From NCBI RefSeq assembly GCF_047730085.1, contig NZ_CP159830.1, positions 1,364,001 through 1,428,000 on the forward strand: DNA of 64,000 nucleotides, written 5' to 3'. This document shows, one piece after another, positions 1 through 8,944 of the stretch. Below the pieces are notes generated by a model, which had not been told where the DNA came from, ran no database searches, and saw only the letters and a program-made list of their open reading frames with translations. How positions within the stretch are numbered: position 1 is the stretch's first letter; every line of letters starts with the position of its first letter. Position numbers and translations under genes: made by a program. Origin of the DNA: Njordibacter sp937773555. GTDB lineage: Bacteria; Pseudomonadota; Gammaproteobacteria; Pseudomonadales; Balneatricaceae.

Positions 1-424
1 TAGCCACAGGCTTAAAACGCTCAAGTGCTTGGGAGATAGAGCAATTGGTGTTGCGTTGGCTGAAGCTTTCACTGGCTGCGCCAAACACAGACACTTCATC
101 TACACCAGCCTCTATCGCGCGCTCTAAGCCCTTCATGTTGGGTGTAAGGGCACTGTAGGAAACATGCTTATGACGTGTGATGAGTTGCAGCACCTGAGCG
201 CTATTAGCCATCTGTGGCACCCATTTAGGGTGCACAAAAGCAGCAGCTTCAATGTGTGTAAGCCCAGCTGCAGCTAGCTGATCAATCAGATTCGCTTTTA
301 CAGCAGCATGGAGCATTGGGCCAGATTCATTTTGCAGGCCGTCTCTTGGGCCTACTTCCACTACCTTCACGTGCTTTGCTAGAGACCTTGTCGTGGTTGA
401 TGGGCTATACGTATTTAAAGGCAT
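1..424 (-). CDS. liuE: Hydroxymethylglutaryl-CoA lyase, N-terminal part (cut by window edge)
   Basis: This is the first 141 or so codons of HMG-CoA lyase, which splits HMG-CoA into acetyl-CoA and acetoacetate in the last step of leucine catabolism. The reading frame is open to base 1, so the gene is cut by the window and not broken. Residues 22-33 read VEVGPRDGLQNE, the substrate- and metal-binding signature of the HMG-CoA lyase family, followed by the family-typical AAAFVHPKWVPQMA. The ATG at 424 is the only good start. It lies 34 bases after the biotin carboxylase stop, consistent with the last cistron of the liu operon. Only the N-terminus is visible, so the catalytic His and Cys regions cannot be checked. 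Confidence 0.93.
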   Translation of the reverse strand, partial: MPLNTYSPSTTTRSLAKHVKVVEVGPRDGLQNESGPMLHAAVKANLIDQLAAAGLTHIEAAAFVHPKWVPQMANSAQVLQLITRHKHVSYSALTPNMKGLERAIEAGVDEVSVFGAASESFSQRNTNCSISQALERFKPVA

Positions 425-458
425 GTTATTTATTCTTCTTTTTTGTTTATTGTGTGTC

Positions 459-2372
459 TTATGACTCTTGTAAATCTAATAGTTGGGCATCTGCATCGAC
501 CAAATCGCCTACTTTAAAATAGATTTCGCCAATAACGCCATCTGAGGGCGCCACAATGGTATGTTCCATCTTCATAGCCTCTACTACCATAAGGGCATCT
601 CCAGCCACTACAGATATACCAGGGGTGACTAAGCAGGCTATCAGGCAACCATTCATAGGCGCTGTAATCTGGCCTGTATTATGGTCATTGTTATCTAAAA
701 AATCACCAATTTTAGGGATTTTAAGGGACACCACAGCTTTACCTTGTGGTGTAAACAAGCTTAACTGGTCACCCATTAAGCAAAACCCTGCTTTATGTAA
801 GCTGCCAGCATAATCTAACACTAATGAATGTGGGCCTACTTTACCCAAAGTGTGAGTGGTAATTACGCAGTTTTTACCTAAATACTGTGCCCGTAATGCA
901 AGGCTTATTCGTGGCATGTTCAGCCTAAGCCCTGCGCAGTCTCCATAGGTTTTATAGGCCTGTGTGCCCAATACTAAGCCTGCCATGGCTAAGATTACCT
1001 GTTCATTTTGTAACGAAGGTGACAGGAGGTAGTCTTGGTGTTGATCTATAATGTTAGTGTGCAACTTTGCATCTTGAAAGTCTTGTAATTTGGCTAAACG
1101 GCGCAAAAAGTCGATGTTAGTGTGAATGCCTTCTAGGTGATAGTCTTGCAAAGCGATGTCTAGCTTGGCTAGTGCCTCTTCACGGTTTGGTGCCCACACA
1201 ATGAGCTTGGCGATCATGGGGTCATAAAAAGGGCTTATTTCATCATCTTGGCCCACCCCTGTGTCAATACGAATAGTGGCATCTTGCTTAGGTGTGCGCA
1301 GATGCCCAATATGGCCAGTAGATGGCTGAAAATCTTGGGTCGGGTCTTCTGCATAGATACGCGCTTCAAAAGAATGACCCTGCAAACATACTTGCTCTTG
1401 AGTTAGAGGCAAAGGCTGCCCGGCTGCTACTTTAAACTGCCAAGCTACTAGGTCTACACCGGTTACCATTTCAGTAACAGGGTGCTCTACCTGCAAGCGA
1501 GTATTCATTTCCATAAAATAATAGCCACCATTACTGTCTAGCAAAAACTCTACAGTGCCTGCGCCCACATAGTCTATTGCTTGGGCTGCTTCTACCGCAG
1601 TAGTACCCATTTTTTGACGCAAATCGTCCGATAAGCTAGGAGCAGGAGCTTCTTCGATCACTTTTTGGTGGCGCCTTTGGGCAGAGCAATCGCGGTCGCC
1701 AAGGTAAACGCCATGGCCATGGCGATCACAAAAAACCTGCACTTCAACATGACGTGGGGCAATGAGGTATTTTTCTATTAACACATCACTGTTGCCAAAG
1801 CTGGCTAAGCCCTCGCGCCTTGCTCCTGCTAGGTGAGTAAGAAAGTCTTCAGGCCTATCCACTACACGCATGCCTTTACCGCCGCCGCCTGCAACTGCCT
1901 TGATGAGTAAAGGGTAGCCTATTTGGTCAGCTTCATACTGCAACAATGCATCATCTTGGCTTGTGCCATGGTAACCAGGCACCAGAGGAATGCCTGCTTC
2001 GGTCATAATTATTTTGGCAGCGCTCTTACTACCCATTTGCTCTATGGCAGGCACATCGGGGCCAATGAATATGATGTTTTTAGCTTGGCATGCGGCTACA
2101 AAGTCTGCGTTTTCAGATAAAAAACCATAGCCTGGGTGAATGCAGTCAGCTTTACTTGCAAGCGCAACAGCTAATATTTTATCTGCTCTAAGGTAGCTCT
2201 GGGCGGCGGTGGCTGGGCCAATATTCCACGCTTCGTCTGCCTCTTTTACATGTAAAGCGTTGGCGTCTGCATCCGAATAAATGGCAATGGTACGCATACC
2301 CATAGCCTTAGCTGTGCGCATTACACGACAGGCTATTTCCCCACGGTTGGCAATTAGTACAGTTTTTAGCAT
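459..2372 (-). CDS. liuD: Methylcrotonyl-CoA carboxylase, biotin-containing alpha subunit
   Basis: This subunit carries the biotin carboxylase and biotin carrier activities of 3-methylcrotonyl-CoA carboxylase in leucine breakdown. It has 637 residues. An N-terminal carboxylase domain opens with VLIANRGEIACRV, the ATP-grasp loop GGGGKGM lies at 162-168, and a C-terminal biotinyl domain has AMKMEHT with the biotinylated lysine near residue 601. I chose the ATG at 2372 over an upstream TTG at 2390. The TTG overlaps the liuC stop, its bases look like the ribosome-binding site of the ATG, and homologues begin MLKTVLIANRGE. It follows liuC by 8 bases and precedes liuE. It needs the liuB product for the carboxyl transfer half-reaction. 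Confidence 0.95.
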   Translation of the reverse strand: MLKTVLIANRGEIACRVMRTAKAMGMRTIAIYSDADANALHVKEADEAWNIGPATAAQSYLRADKILAVALASKADCIHPGYGFLSENADFVAACQAKNIIFIGPDVPAIEQMGSKSAAKIIMTEAGIPLVPGYHGTSQDDALLQYEADQIGYPLLIKAVAGGGGKGMRVVDRPEDFLTHLAGARREGLASFGNSDVLIEKYLIAPRHVEVQVFCDRHGHGVYLGDRDCSAQRRHQKVIEEAPAPSLSDDLRQKMGTTAVEAAQAIDYVGAGTVEFLLDSNGGYYFMEMNTRLQVEHPVTEMVTGVDLVAWQFKVAAGQPLPLTQEQVCLQGHSFEARIYAEDPTQDFQPSTGHIGHLRTPKQDATIRIDTGVGQDDEISPFYDPMIAKLIVWAPNREEALAKLDIALQDYHLEGIHTNIDFLRRLAKLQDFQDAKLHTNIIDQHQDYLLSPSLQNEQVILAMAGLVLGTQAYKTYGDCAGLRLNMPRISLALRAQYLGKNCVITTHTLGKVGPHSLVLDYAGSLHKAGFCLMGDQLSLFTPQGKAVVSLKIPKIGDFLDNNDHNTGQITAPMNGCLIACLVTPGISVVAGDALMVVEAMKMEHTIVAPSDGVIGEIYFKVGDLVDADAQLLDLQES

Positions 2373-2380
2373 AGTATTTA

Positions 2381-3208
2381 TTATTTCCAAGGGGCGAGAG
2401 TTTTAGTAAGGAAGGCCTTCAAACCTGCTTGACCACTGGCACTGACACGGATTTTAGAAATAGCACTCGTGGTGAGCGCTGTGGTATATACTAAGGATTG
2501 TTTAGTTATGGGGGAGTGGTTATTTACGCGATTAAGCAACTGTTTAATCTGTGCTACTGCCTCTGGGCTATTGCCTATTGTGCCAACAATCCATTGATCT
2601 TTAGTCTTTTCTAATTCCCTGGCTGCCACCACCTCATGCACTAAACCCATAGCCAAGGCTTGTTCTGCCGTGAATACCTGAGCACTAGTCATGAGGTGGC
2701 GGCCCCAAGATATGCCGACCTTATTCATCACATATGGGCTGATAACTGCGGGGATAAGACCAATGCGCACTTCGCTTAAACAAAAAGAAACATGGTCTGC
2801 GCTGATCACACTATCACAACAAGCGATAAGGCCTACCGCGCCACCAAATGCCGCCCCGTTAACAACAGCCAGAGTAGGTTTTGGAAACTCATTCAGCAGC
2901 TGCATTAATAACGCTAATTGTTGGGCATCTGCAATATTAGCTGCCTCGTCATAACCTGCTATGCGTTGCATCCAAGCCAAGTCTGCACCCGCTGAAAAGC
3001 TTTTTCCAGCACCGGTTATAATAAGGCCACGCACGTTAGTGTCTAAAGCCAAGCGTTGCAGCTGGGTAATAAAAAGCTGTATCAGCTGGTCATCAAAGGC
3101 GTTGTGTTTTTCTGGCCGGTTAAGGGTAAGCGTCGCAATGCCAGAAGGGTTTAGCGTGCAGCTTAACCAATGCGCAAAAGGGTGTGTAGATGTTGAAGAA
3201 GATGTCAT
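2381..3208 (-). CDS. liuC: Enoyl-CoA hydratase family, probable methylglutaconyl-CoA hydratase
   Basis: This 275-residue crotonase-fold protein most likely hydrates 3-methylglutaconyl-CoA to HMG-CoA, between the carboxylase and the lyase. The oxyanion-hole regions are visible as SFSAGADLAWMQ near residue 70 and NGAAFGGAVGLIACCDS near residue 120. Family membership is clear from sequence. The substrate is inferred from its place between the two MCC subunit genes, the standard liu arrangement. It begins 26 bases after the liuB stop. Confidence 0.9.
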   Translation of the reverse strand: MTSSSTSTHPFAHWLSCTLNPSGIATLTLNRPEKHNAFDDQLIQLFITQLQRLALDTNVRGLIITGAGKSFSAGADLAWMQRIAGYDEAANIADAQQLALLMQLLNEFPKPTLAVVNGAAFGGAVGLIACCDSVISADHVSFCLSEVRIGLIPAVISPYVMNKVGISWGRHLMTSAQVFTAEQALAMGLVHEVVAARELEKTKDQWIVGTIGNSPEAVAQIKQLLNRVNNHSPITKQSLVYTTALTTSAISKIRVSASGQAGLKAFLTKTLAPWK

Positions 3209-3234
3209 GTTAGGCGCCTTAAGTGATGTACAAA

Positions 3235-4842
3235 TTACATACGAAACACGCCAAAGCGTGTGTCTTGTGCAGGTTTGTTGAGGGCAGTTGCCAAAGCGAC
3301 GCTAAGTACGCTGCGTGTGTCTTTAGGATCGATGATGCCGTCGTCCCATAAACGTGCGCTGGCGTAATAAGGATGCCCTTGGTGCTCGTATTGTTGCAGC
3401 ACAGGCTCGCGCATAGATTTTTCATCAGCGTCGCTAAACGCTTCACCACGAGCAGCCAGCTGATCGCGTTTAACCTGAGTTAGCACGCCAGCAGCTTGCT
3501 CGCCCCCCATTACAGAAATACGACTGTTGGGCCACATCCACAAAAAGTTGGGCTCAAAGGCACGGCCACACATGCCATAGTTACCCGCACCATAGCTACC
3601 ACCAATAATTATTGTGAACTTGGGTACTTTTGCACAAGCAACAGCCATTACCATTTTTGCACCGTGTTTAGCGATCCCTTGTGCTTCGTATTTTTTACCT
3701 ACCATAAACCCTGTAATGTTTTGCAAAAACACTAAAGGAATTTGGCGCTGGCAGCACAGCTCTATGAAGTGAGCGCCTTTTTGAGCTGACTCAGAGAATA
3801 AAACCCCATTATTGGCGACAATGCCTACAGGATAGCCATCAATATGAGAAAATCCACACACTAAAGTAGTGCCATATAAAGCTTTAAATTCATCAAACGC
3901 AGAGTCATCTACCACCCGTGCGATTACGTCGCGCACATCAAAAGGCTTGCGCAGGTCTGTGCCCACCACGCCATATATTTGCTCACTTGAGTAACGAGGT
4001 AGCGAACTGGGCCTGCGTAACAAGGGATTGCCTGCAGTCTTTGGGCAGTTGGAAATACACTGGCGGGCGATCAATAATGCATGTTCATCTGATTGCGCAT
4101 AATGATCCGCCACTCCTGATACACGGCAGTGGGTGTCTGCACCACCTAGCTCTTCAGCACTTACTTCTTCACCTGTGGCGGCCTTTACCAAAGGTGGGCC
4201 CGCTAAAAATATGGTGCCTTGTTGTTTCACAATAATGGATTCATCTGCCATAGCAGGCACATAAGCACCACCAGCAGTGCAAGACCCCATCACTACAGCG
4301 ATCTGTGGAATACCTTGGGAAGACATAGTGGCTTGGTTGTAAAAGATGCGTCCAAAATGGAGTTTGTCTGGAAATACCTCATCTTGTTGCGGTAAGTTTG
4401 CACCGCCTGAGTCTACTAGATAAATACAAGGCAGGTTATTTTGCAAAGCGATGTCTTGTGCACGTAGGTGCTTTTTCACTGTAAGTGGAAAGTAGGTGCC
4501 ACCTTTTACCGTGGCATCATTAGCGATCACCATACAATGACGGCCATTCACTAAGCCCACACCACAAATAATGCCTGCACTAGGCACCGCCATGTCATAC
4601 ACTTGATGGGCAGCCAGTTGGCCCACTTCTAAAAAGGGTGAGCCTTGGTCTAGTAGGGCATCTATACGATGGCGCGGTAGCATCTTGCCACGGCTCAAAT
4701 GCTTGGCCTGATAGCTTTCGCCGCCGCCTAGTTGCAGCTTTGCCACCTGCTGCTGTAGATCATCTACCAACACCTGCATAGCGTCAGACTTAAGCTTAAA
4801 CGCTTCACTTTGGGTATTAATACTGCTGGATAAAGTGGCCAT
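3235..4842 (-). CDS. liuB: Methylcrotonyl-CoA carboxylase, carboxyltransferase (beta) subunit
   Basis: This subunit transfers the carboxyl group from biotin to 3-methylcrotonyl-CoA. The 535-residue protein has the two-lobed carboxyltransferase architecture, with CTAGGAYVPAMADE in the N-lobe and GGSYGAGNYGMCGRAFEP in the C-lobe, both typical of MCC beta and distinct from PCC beta. I prefer the ATG at 4842 (MATLSSSI), 1 base after the liuA stop. The same frame also has an ATG at 4857 and extends to 4875 inside liuA, and the Shine-Dalgarno evidence does not decide between them. Tight spacing suggests translational coupling to liuA. Confidence 0.94.
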   Translation of the reverse strand: MATLSSSINTQSEAFKLKSDAMQVLVDDLQQQVAKLQLGGGESYQAKHLSRGKMLPRHRIDALLDQGSPFLEVGQLAAHQVYDMAVPSAGIICGVGLVNGRHCMVIANDATVKGGTYFPLTVKKHLRAQDIALQNNLPCIYLVDSGGANLPQQDEVFPDKLHFGRIFYNQATMSSQGIPQIAVVMGSCTAGGAYVPAMADESIIVKQQGTIFLAGPPLVKAATGEEVSAEELGGADTHCRVSGVADHYAQSDEHALLIARQCISNCPKTAGNPLLRRPSSLPRYSSEQIYGVVGTDLRKPFDVRDVIARVVDDSAFDEFKALYGTTLVCGFSHIDGYPVGIVANNGVLFSESAQKGAHFIELCCQRQIPLVFLQNITGFMVGKKYEAQGIAKHGAKMVMAVACAKVPKFTIIIGGSYGAGNYGMCGRAFEPNFLWMWPNSRISVMGGEQAAGVLTQVKRDQLAARGEAFSDADEKSMREPVLQQYEHQGHPYYASARLWDDGIIDPKDTRSVLSVALATALNKPAQDTRFGVFRM

Positions 4843-4843
4843 G

Positions 4844-6013
4844 TTAGTGCGACTCATTAAACAATTCACGGCCAATTAACATACGCCTAATCTCTGACGT
4901 ACCCGCACCAATTTCATAAAGCTTGGCGTCACGCAGAAGCCTGCCAGTAGGGCATTCGTTAGTGTAGCCTGTGCCACCTAAAAGCTGGATAGCATCTAAA
5001 GACATTTTTGTGGCAAGCTCAGCAGCATACAAAATGGCACCAGCTGAGTCTTTGCGCGTGGTTTCGCCACGGTCACACGATTTTGCCACGTTATAAACGT
5101 ATGATTTAGCAGCGTTCATTTGGGTGTACATGTCGGCTAGCTTGCCTTGTACTAGCTGAAACTCACCAATGGCCTGACCAAACTGCTTGCGGTCATGCAC
5201 GTAGGGCACTACCAAATCCATACATGCCTGCATAATGCCTAATGGCCCGCCAGAAAGCACAACACGTTCATAATCTAGGCCACTCATCAACACGCGCACA
5301 CCACCATTTAACTGGCCCAAAATGTTTGCGACTGGCACTTCACAATCTATGAATACTAATTCGCAGGTGTTAGAACCGCGCATGCCGAGCTTGTCTAACT
5401 TTGGTGAGCGGCTAAAGCCCGGATAGTCTCGCTCTACAATGAATGCAGTAATACCTTTAGCTCCAGCTGACATATCTGTTTTCGCATAGATCACATAAGT
5501 ATTAGCGTCGGGGCCATTGGTAATCCACATTTTGTTGCCGTTAAGCACATACTTATCGCCCTTTATATCTGCTCTAAGTTGCATGCTCACTACGTCTGAA
5601 CCAGCACCTGGCTCGCTCATAGCAAGGGCGCCAATGTGATCACCACTAATCAACTTAGGCAAGTATGTAGATTTTTGTTGGTCTGTACCATGGCGGTGAA
5701 TTTGGTTCACACACAGGTTAGAGTGTGCGCCGTAGCTTAGACCAACACTTGCTGAAGCTCGGCTAATTTCTTCCATGGCTATGGTGTGGGCCAAATAGCC
5801 CATGCCAGCGCCACCATAATGCTCATCACAGGTGATACCTAGCAAACCCATGTCGCCCATTTTTTTCCACAGCTTGTTAGGAAACTCGTTATTTTGATCT
5901 GTAGCCTGAGCTAAAGGTGCGATTTGATCAGCAGCAAACTGATTGACGTGATCACGCAAAATGTCATTAGTTTCGCCTAGGTCAAAATTGAGGCTGGTGT
6001 AGGTGCTTATCAT
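4844..6013 (-). CDS. liuA: Isovaleryl-CoA dehydrogenase
   Basis: This FAD enzyme oxidises isovaleryl-CoA to 3-methylcrotonyl-CoA and passes electrons to ETF, the second catabolic step after leucine transamination and decarboxylation. The 389 residues contain the acyl-CoA dehydrogenase signatures AMSEPGAGSD and QLLGGTGYTNE. The catalytic base is the internal glutamate E249 in GLDYERVVLSGGPLG. That position is characteristic of isovaleryl-CoA dehydrogenases; other family members use a C-terminal Glu. The start overlaps the liuR stop by 4 bases (ATGA), so regulator and enzyme are translationally coupled. Its electrons would reach ubiquinone through the ETF-QO encoded at 30946-32598. Confidence 0.96.
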   Translation of the reverse strand: MISTYTSLNFDLGETNDILRDHVNQFAADQIAPLAQATDQNNEFPNKLWKKMGDMGLLGITCDEHYGGAGMGYLAHTIAMEEISRASASVGLSYGAHSNLCVNQIHRHGTDQQKSTYLPKLISGDHIGALAMSEPGAGSDVVSMQLRADIKGDKYVLNGNKMWITNGPDANTYVIYAKTDMSAGAKGITAFIVERDYPGFSRSPKLDKLGMRGSNTCELVFIDCEVPVANILGQLNGGVRVLMSGLDYERVVLSGGPLGIMQACMDLVVPYVHDRKQFGQAIGEFQLVQGKLADMYTQMNAAKSYVYNVAKSCDRGETTRKDSAGAILYAAELATKMSLDAIQLLGGTGYTNECPTGRLLRDAKLYEIGAGTSEIRRMLIGRELFNESH

Positions 6014-6411
6014 GCTTGAGTCTCCAGAGATTGAGTGCTAGAAAGGGCGTTAGTGCAGCGCAGGTGTGCGGCATTTAGCTCATCTTGTAGGGCTTTGATA
6101 TCTTCCATTTGTTGTTGTAATGCCAGTTTTCTAATATTTATTTTTTCAATAAAAACAAGTAGTTGTTGGTCATTATTTGTGGAAGACGAGTCGTAAAGAT
6201 CTAATATTTGGTTAATTTCAGCCAAGGTGAGGCCTAGGCGCTTGCCACGCAGTATTAGCTTTAGCCAAGTTCTGTCGTGGGCAGAGTAAATGCGTTTTTG
6301 GCCTTCACGCGCAGGCGACAGCAAACCTTGGTCTTCATAGAAACGGATGCTGCGAGTAGTAATGACAAACTCTTTCGACAATTCGCTAATTGTGTATGTG
6401 GTGGCTGACAT
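6010..6411 (-). CDS. liuR: MerR-family transcriptional regulator LiuR
   Basis: This is a 133-residue MerR-type regulator. It has an N-terminal winged helix-turn-helix (YTISELSKEF, then RSIRFYEDQGLLSPAREGQKRIY) followed by a dimerisation helix and a short C-terminal effector region. Its place as first gene of the leucine catabolic operon, with a palindrome in the divergent promoter region, identifies it as LiuR, the known gammaproteobacterial repressor of branched-chain amino acid catabolism. Members of this family respond to pathway CoA thioesters; the effector here is not visible from sequence. No MerR metal-binding cysteine motif is present, which argues against a metal sensor. Confidence 0.9.
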   Translation of the reverse strand: MSATTYTISELSKEFVITTRSIRFYEDQGLLSPAREGQKRIYSAHDRTWLKLILRGKRLGLTLAEINQILDLYDSSSTNNDQQLLVFIEKINIRKLALQQQMEDIKALQDELNAAHLRCTNALSSTQSLETQA

Positions 6412-6452
6412 GGATAATGCGCCCTAGTTATGATTTATAGTGCATATTTTGG

Positions 6453-6474
6453 TTGACGTTGACGTAAAGGTCAA
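6453..6474. promoter_or_regulatory. Probable LiuR operator between the liu and ivd operons
   Basis: This is an imperfect 22-bp palindrome with outer arms TTGAC and GTCAA and a central ACGT; 9 of 11 base pairs are symmetric. It lies 41 bases upstream of liuR and 45 bases upstream of the thiolase gene. TTGACG (plus) and TTGACC (minus) at its ends can each serve as a -35 element, so one site overlaps both divergent promoters. The long spacer to possible AT-rich -10 sequences on both sides suits MerR-type control. LiuR binding is inferred from position and symmetry. Confidence 0.72.
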
Positions 6475-6519
6475 GCAAAATGTTCATTCTGTTTAATTTG
6501 CTTTTATTGGAGCCTTCAA

Positions 6520-7698
6520 ATGAGTCAAGACGTGTATATCCTCGGTGGCAGCCGCACACCAATGGGAGGCCTTGATGGCAGCCTTGCAAGTCAAACTGCG
6601 GCACAGCTAGGTGCAGTAGCAATAAAAGGCGCTTTAACACGATCAAACATAACCCCAGAACAAGTGAGCGAAGTATATATGGGCTGTGTATTGGCAGCAG
6701 GGCAAGGGCAAGCACCAGCTCGCCAAGCGGCTCTAGGTGCTGGGCTACCCAAAAGCACACCCGCCACTACAGTAAATAAAATGTGTGGCTCTGGCATGCA
6801 GGCCACCATTATGGGTTTTAATGCAATTAAAGCAGGCTCTGTAGACATTATGGTATGTGGTGGCATGGAAAGCATGACTAATGCGCCTTATTTATTACCT
6901 AAGGTGCGCCAAGGTTTGCGTATGGGCCACGGACAAATGTTAGATCATATGTTTTTAGATGGCCTTGAAGATGCCTATGAAGGTGGCTTAATGGGCAGCT
7001 TTGCTCAAGCCACTGCTGATGAATATGGTTTAACGCGCCAGGCAATGGATGACTTTGCTATTAACTCATTATCTAAGGCCAACGCAGCAATAGCAGATGG
7101 TGTGCTAGAAGACGAAATTGAAGCTGTAGTAATGACCAGCCGAAAGGGCACCACTAGGGTGACCATCGATGAACAGCCAGGTCAGGCTCGTATCGACAAA
7201 ATACCACAACTGCGAGCAGCCTTTAAAAAAGATGGCACAATCACAGCTGCTAACGCCAGCTCCATTTCTGATGGCGCATCTGCACTTGTACTTGCTAGTG
7301 CAAATGCAGTGGATCAAAACAACCTAACACCTATGGCCCGTATACTTGGTGTGCAAAGCTTTGCCCGCGAGCCTGGTGAGTTTACCATTGCGCCTATTGG
7401 AGCCATTAAAGGGCTTTTAAACACGCTAGATTGGCAAGTAGGCGATATAGACTTGTTTGAGATTAATGAAGCTTTTGCCATGGTTACTATGCTTGCCACC
7501 CAAGAGCTGGGTATCGATGCGAGTAAAGTAAATGTATATGGCGGTGCGTGCGCCCAAGGGCATCCTATTGGCTCTACTGGCTCTCGCATTATTCTTACCC
7601 TTATCACTGCGCTTAAGAATAAAGGCCTCAAACGAGGTGTTGCTGCACTGTGTATCGGTGGTGGTGAAGCCACTGCTGTGGCGGTAGAGCTGTTTTAA
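6520..7698 (+). CDS. ivdA: Acetyl-CoA C-acyltransferase (thiolase) of the ivd operon
   Basis: This 392-residue biosynthetic/degradative-type thiolase probably cleaves 2-methylacetoacetyl-CoA to acetyl-CoA and propionyl-CoA in isoleucine breakdown, and may also act on the acetoacetyl-CoA end of leucine catabolism. The acyl-accepting cysteine is C89 in NKMCGSGMQA. NEAFAMV, GGACAQGHPIG and CIGGGEATA carry the remaining catalytic Asn, His and Cys. A GGAG ribosome-binding site precedes the ATG at 6520. It is the first gene of the operon divergent from liu. Thiolase class is certain; substrate is inferred from the neighbours. Confidence 0.92.
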   Translation: MSQDVYILGGSRTPMGGLDGSLASQTAAQLGAVAIKGALTRSNITPEQVSEVYMGCVLAAGQGQAPARQAALGAGLPKSTPATTVNKMCGSGMQATIMGFNAIKAGSVDIMVCGGMESMTNAPYLLPKVRQGLRMGHGQMLDHMFLDGLEDAYEGGLMGSFAQATADEYGLTRQAMDDFAINSLSKANAAIADGVLEDEIEAVVMTSRKGTTRVTIDEQPGQARIDKIPQLRAAFKKDGTITAANASSISDGASALVLASANAVDQNNLTPMARILGVQSFAREPGEFTIAPIGAIKGLLNTLDWQVGDIDLFEINEAFAMVTMLATQELGIDASKVNVYGGACAQGHPIGSTGSRIILTLITALKNKGLKRGVAALCIGGGEATAVAVELF

Positions 7699-7725
7699 AG
7701 CGCAAATAGTTAACTAGGAATAGAC

Positions 7726-8883
7726 ATGAATTTTGACTTAAACGATGACCAAATTGCTTACGTAGAGCTAGCGGCACAGTTTTCTGCCAATGAGCTAGCA
7801 CCCCATGCAGCCTTGTGGGACGCAGAGGCTATTTTCCCTAAAGCCACGCTCAAGCAAGCAGGAGAGCTGGGTTTTTGTGGCTTATACAGCGACCCAGAAG
7901 TGGGTGGGCTGGGCTTGTCTCGATTAGACTCATCACTTATTTTCGAACAACTAGCCATGGGCTGCACTACTACCACAGCTATGTTGACTATCCACAACAT
8001 GGCCACGTGGATGGTATCAGCCAACGCCACCGAAACTGCAAAGGCACACTATGGTGAAATGCTTACTAGTGGCCGTTGGTTGGCATCTTATTGCCTTACA
8101 GAAGCTAATGCAGGGTCCGATGCAGCTTCCTTAAGGACTAAAGCGGTAAAAACTGGCAATGAGTATGTCATTACGGGTAATAAAATCTTTATTTCTGGCG
8201 CTGGCGAAACTGAAGTATTAGTAGTGATGGCCCGCACTGGTGAATCTGGTGCTAAGGGTATTTCAGCGTTTGTTGTAGATGCAGACAGTGCTGGCATTAG
8301 CTTTGGGCGCGCAGAAGATAAAATGGGCTGGAACGCACAGCCTACGCGCATGGTGAATTTTGACCAAGTGCGTGTGCCTGCAGCCAACCTACTAGGCAAA
8401 GAAGGTGATGGCTTTACAATCGCGATGAAAGGTTTAGATGGCGGCCGTATAAATATCGCTACAGTGGGTCTTGGGACGGCACAACAAGCCCTAAGTGAGG
8501 CCCTGGCCTTCGTGAATGACAGAAAACAGTTTGGTAAGCCTATTGCAGCTTTTCAGGGCATTCAGTTTAAGCTTGCCGACATGAATACCGAGTTAGTAGC
8601 TGCGCGCCAAATGGTGCGTTTGGCCGCCTTTAAGCTAGATAATAAACACCCAGACGCCACCACCTATTGTGCTATGGCCAAACGATTTGCCACAGATATT
8701 GGCTACCAGGTGTGTGATGAAGCATTGCAGTGTTTTGGCGGCAGTGGTTACATTAAAGAATACCCTATGGAGCGTTATTTGCGAGACAGTCGAGTACATC
8801 GCATTTTGGAAGGTACTAATGAGATAATGCGCGTGATCATTGCCAGACGCATATTGCTTAAAGATTCACAGGCCATTTTATAA
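7726..8883 (+). CDS. ivdC: Acyl-CoA dehydrogenase, probable isobutyryl-/2-methylbutyryl-CoA dehydrogenase
   Basis: This 385-residue flavin dehydrogenase carries the family signatures CLTEANAGSDAAS (FAD/substrate loop) and QCFGGSGYIKEYP. The catalytic glutamate sits in the C-terminal position, LEGTNEIMRVI, as in short/branched-chain members, unlike liuA. Its neighbours encode a crotonase, 3-hydroxyisobutyryl-CoA hydrolase and MmsB, so the likely substrates are isobutyryl-CoA (valine) and 2-methylbutyryl-CoA (isoleucine). It follows the thiolase gene after 27 bases. Electrons would go to ETF and then ETF-QO. Confidence 0.9.
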   Translation: MNFDLNDDQIAYVELAAQFSANELAPHAALWDAEAIFPKATLKQAGELGFCGLYSDPEVGGLGLSRLDSSLIFEQLAMGCTTTTAMLTIHNMATWMVSANATETAKAHYGEMLTSGRWLASYCLTEANAGSDAASLRTKAVKTGNEYVITGNKIFISGAGETEVLVVMARTGESGAKGISAFVVDADSAGISFGRAEDKMGWNAQPTRMVNFDQVRVPAANLLGKEGDGFTIAMKGLDGGRINIATVGLGTAQQALSEALAFVNDRKQFGKPIAAFQGIQFKLADMNTELVAARQMVRLAAFKLDNKHPDATTYCAMAKRFATDIGYQVCDEALQCFGGSGYIKEYPMERYLRDSRVHRILEGTNEIMRVIIARRILLKDSQAIL

Positions 8884-8944
8884 CTGCTTGCTTGGCTCAT
8901 AAACCTGCTAAAAGTAAGCTGTGGACCCAATTTAGGAATCAACC

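Noticed and set aside
2961..3281. 106-codon plus-strand frame opposite liuC
   Set aside because: It lies entirely opposite liuC and the liuB 3' end, and no protein family is recognisable.
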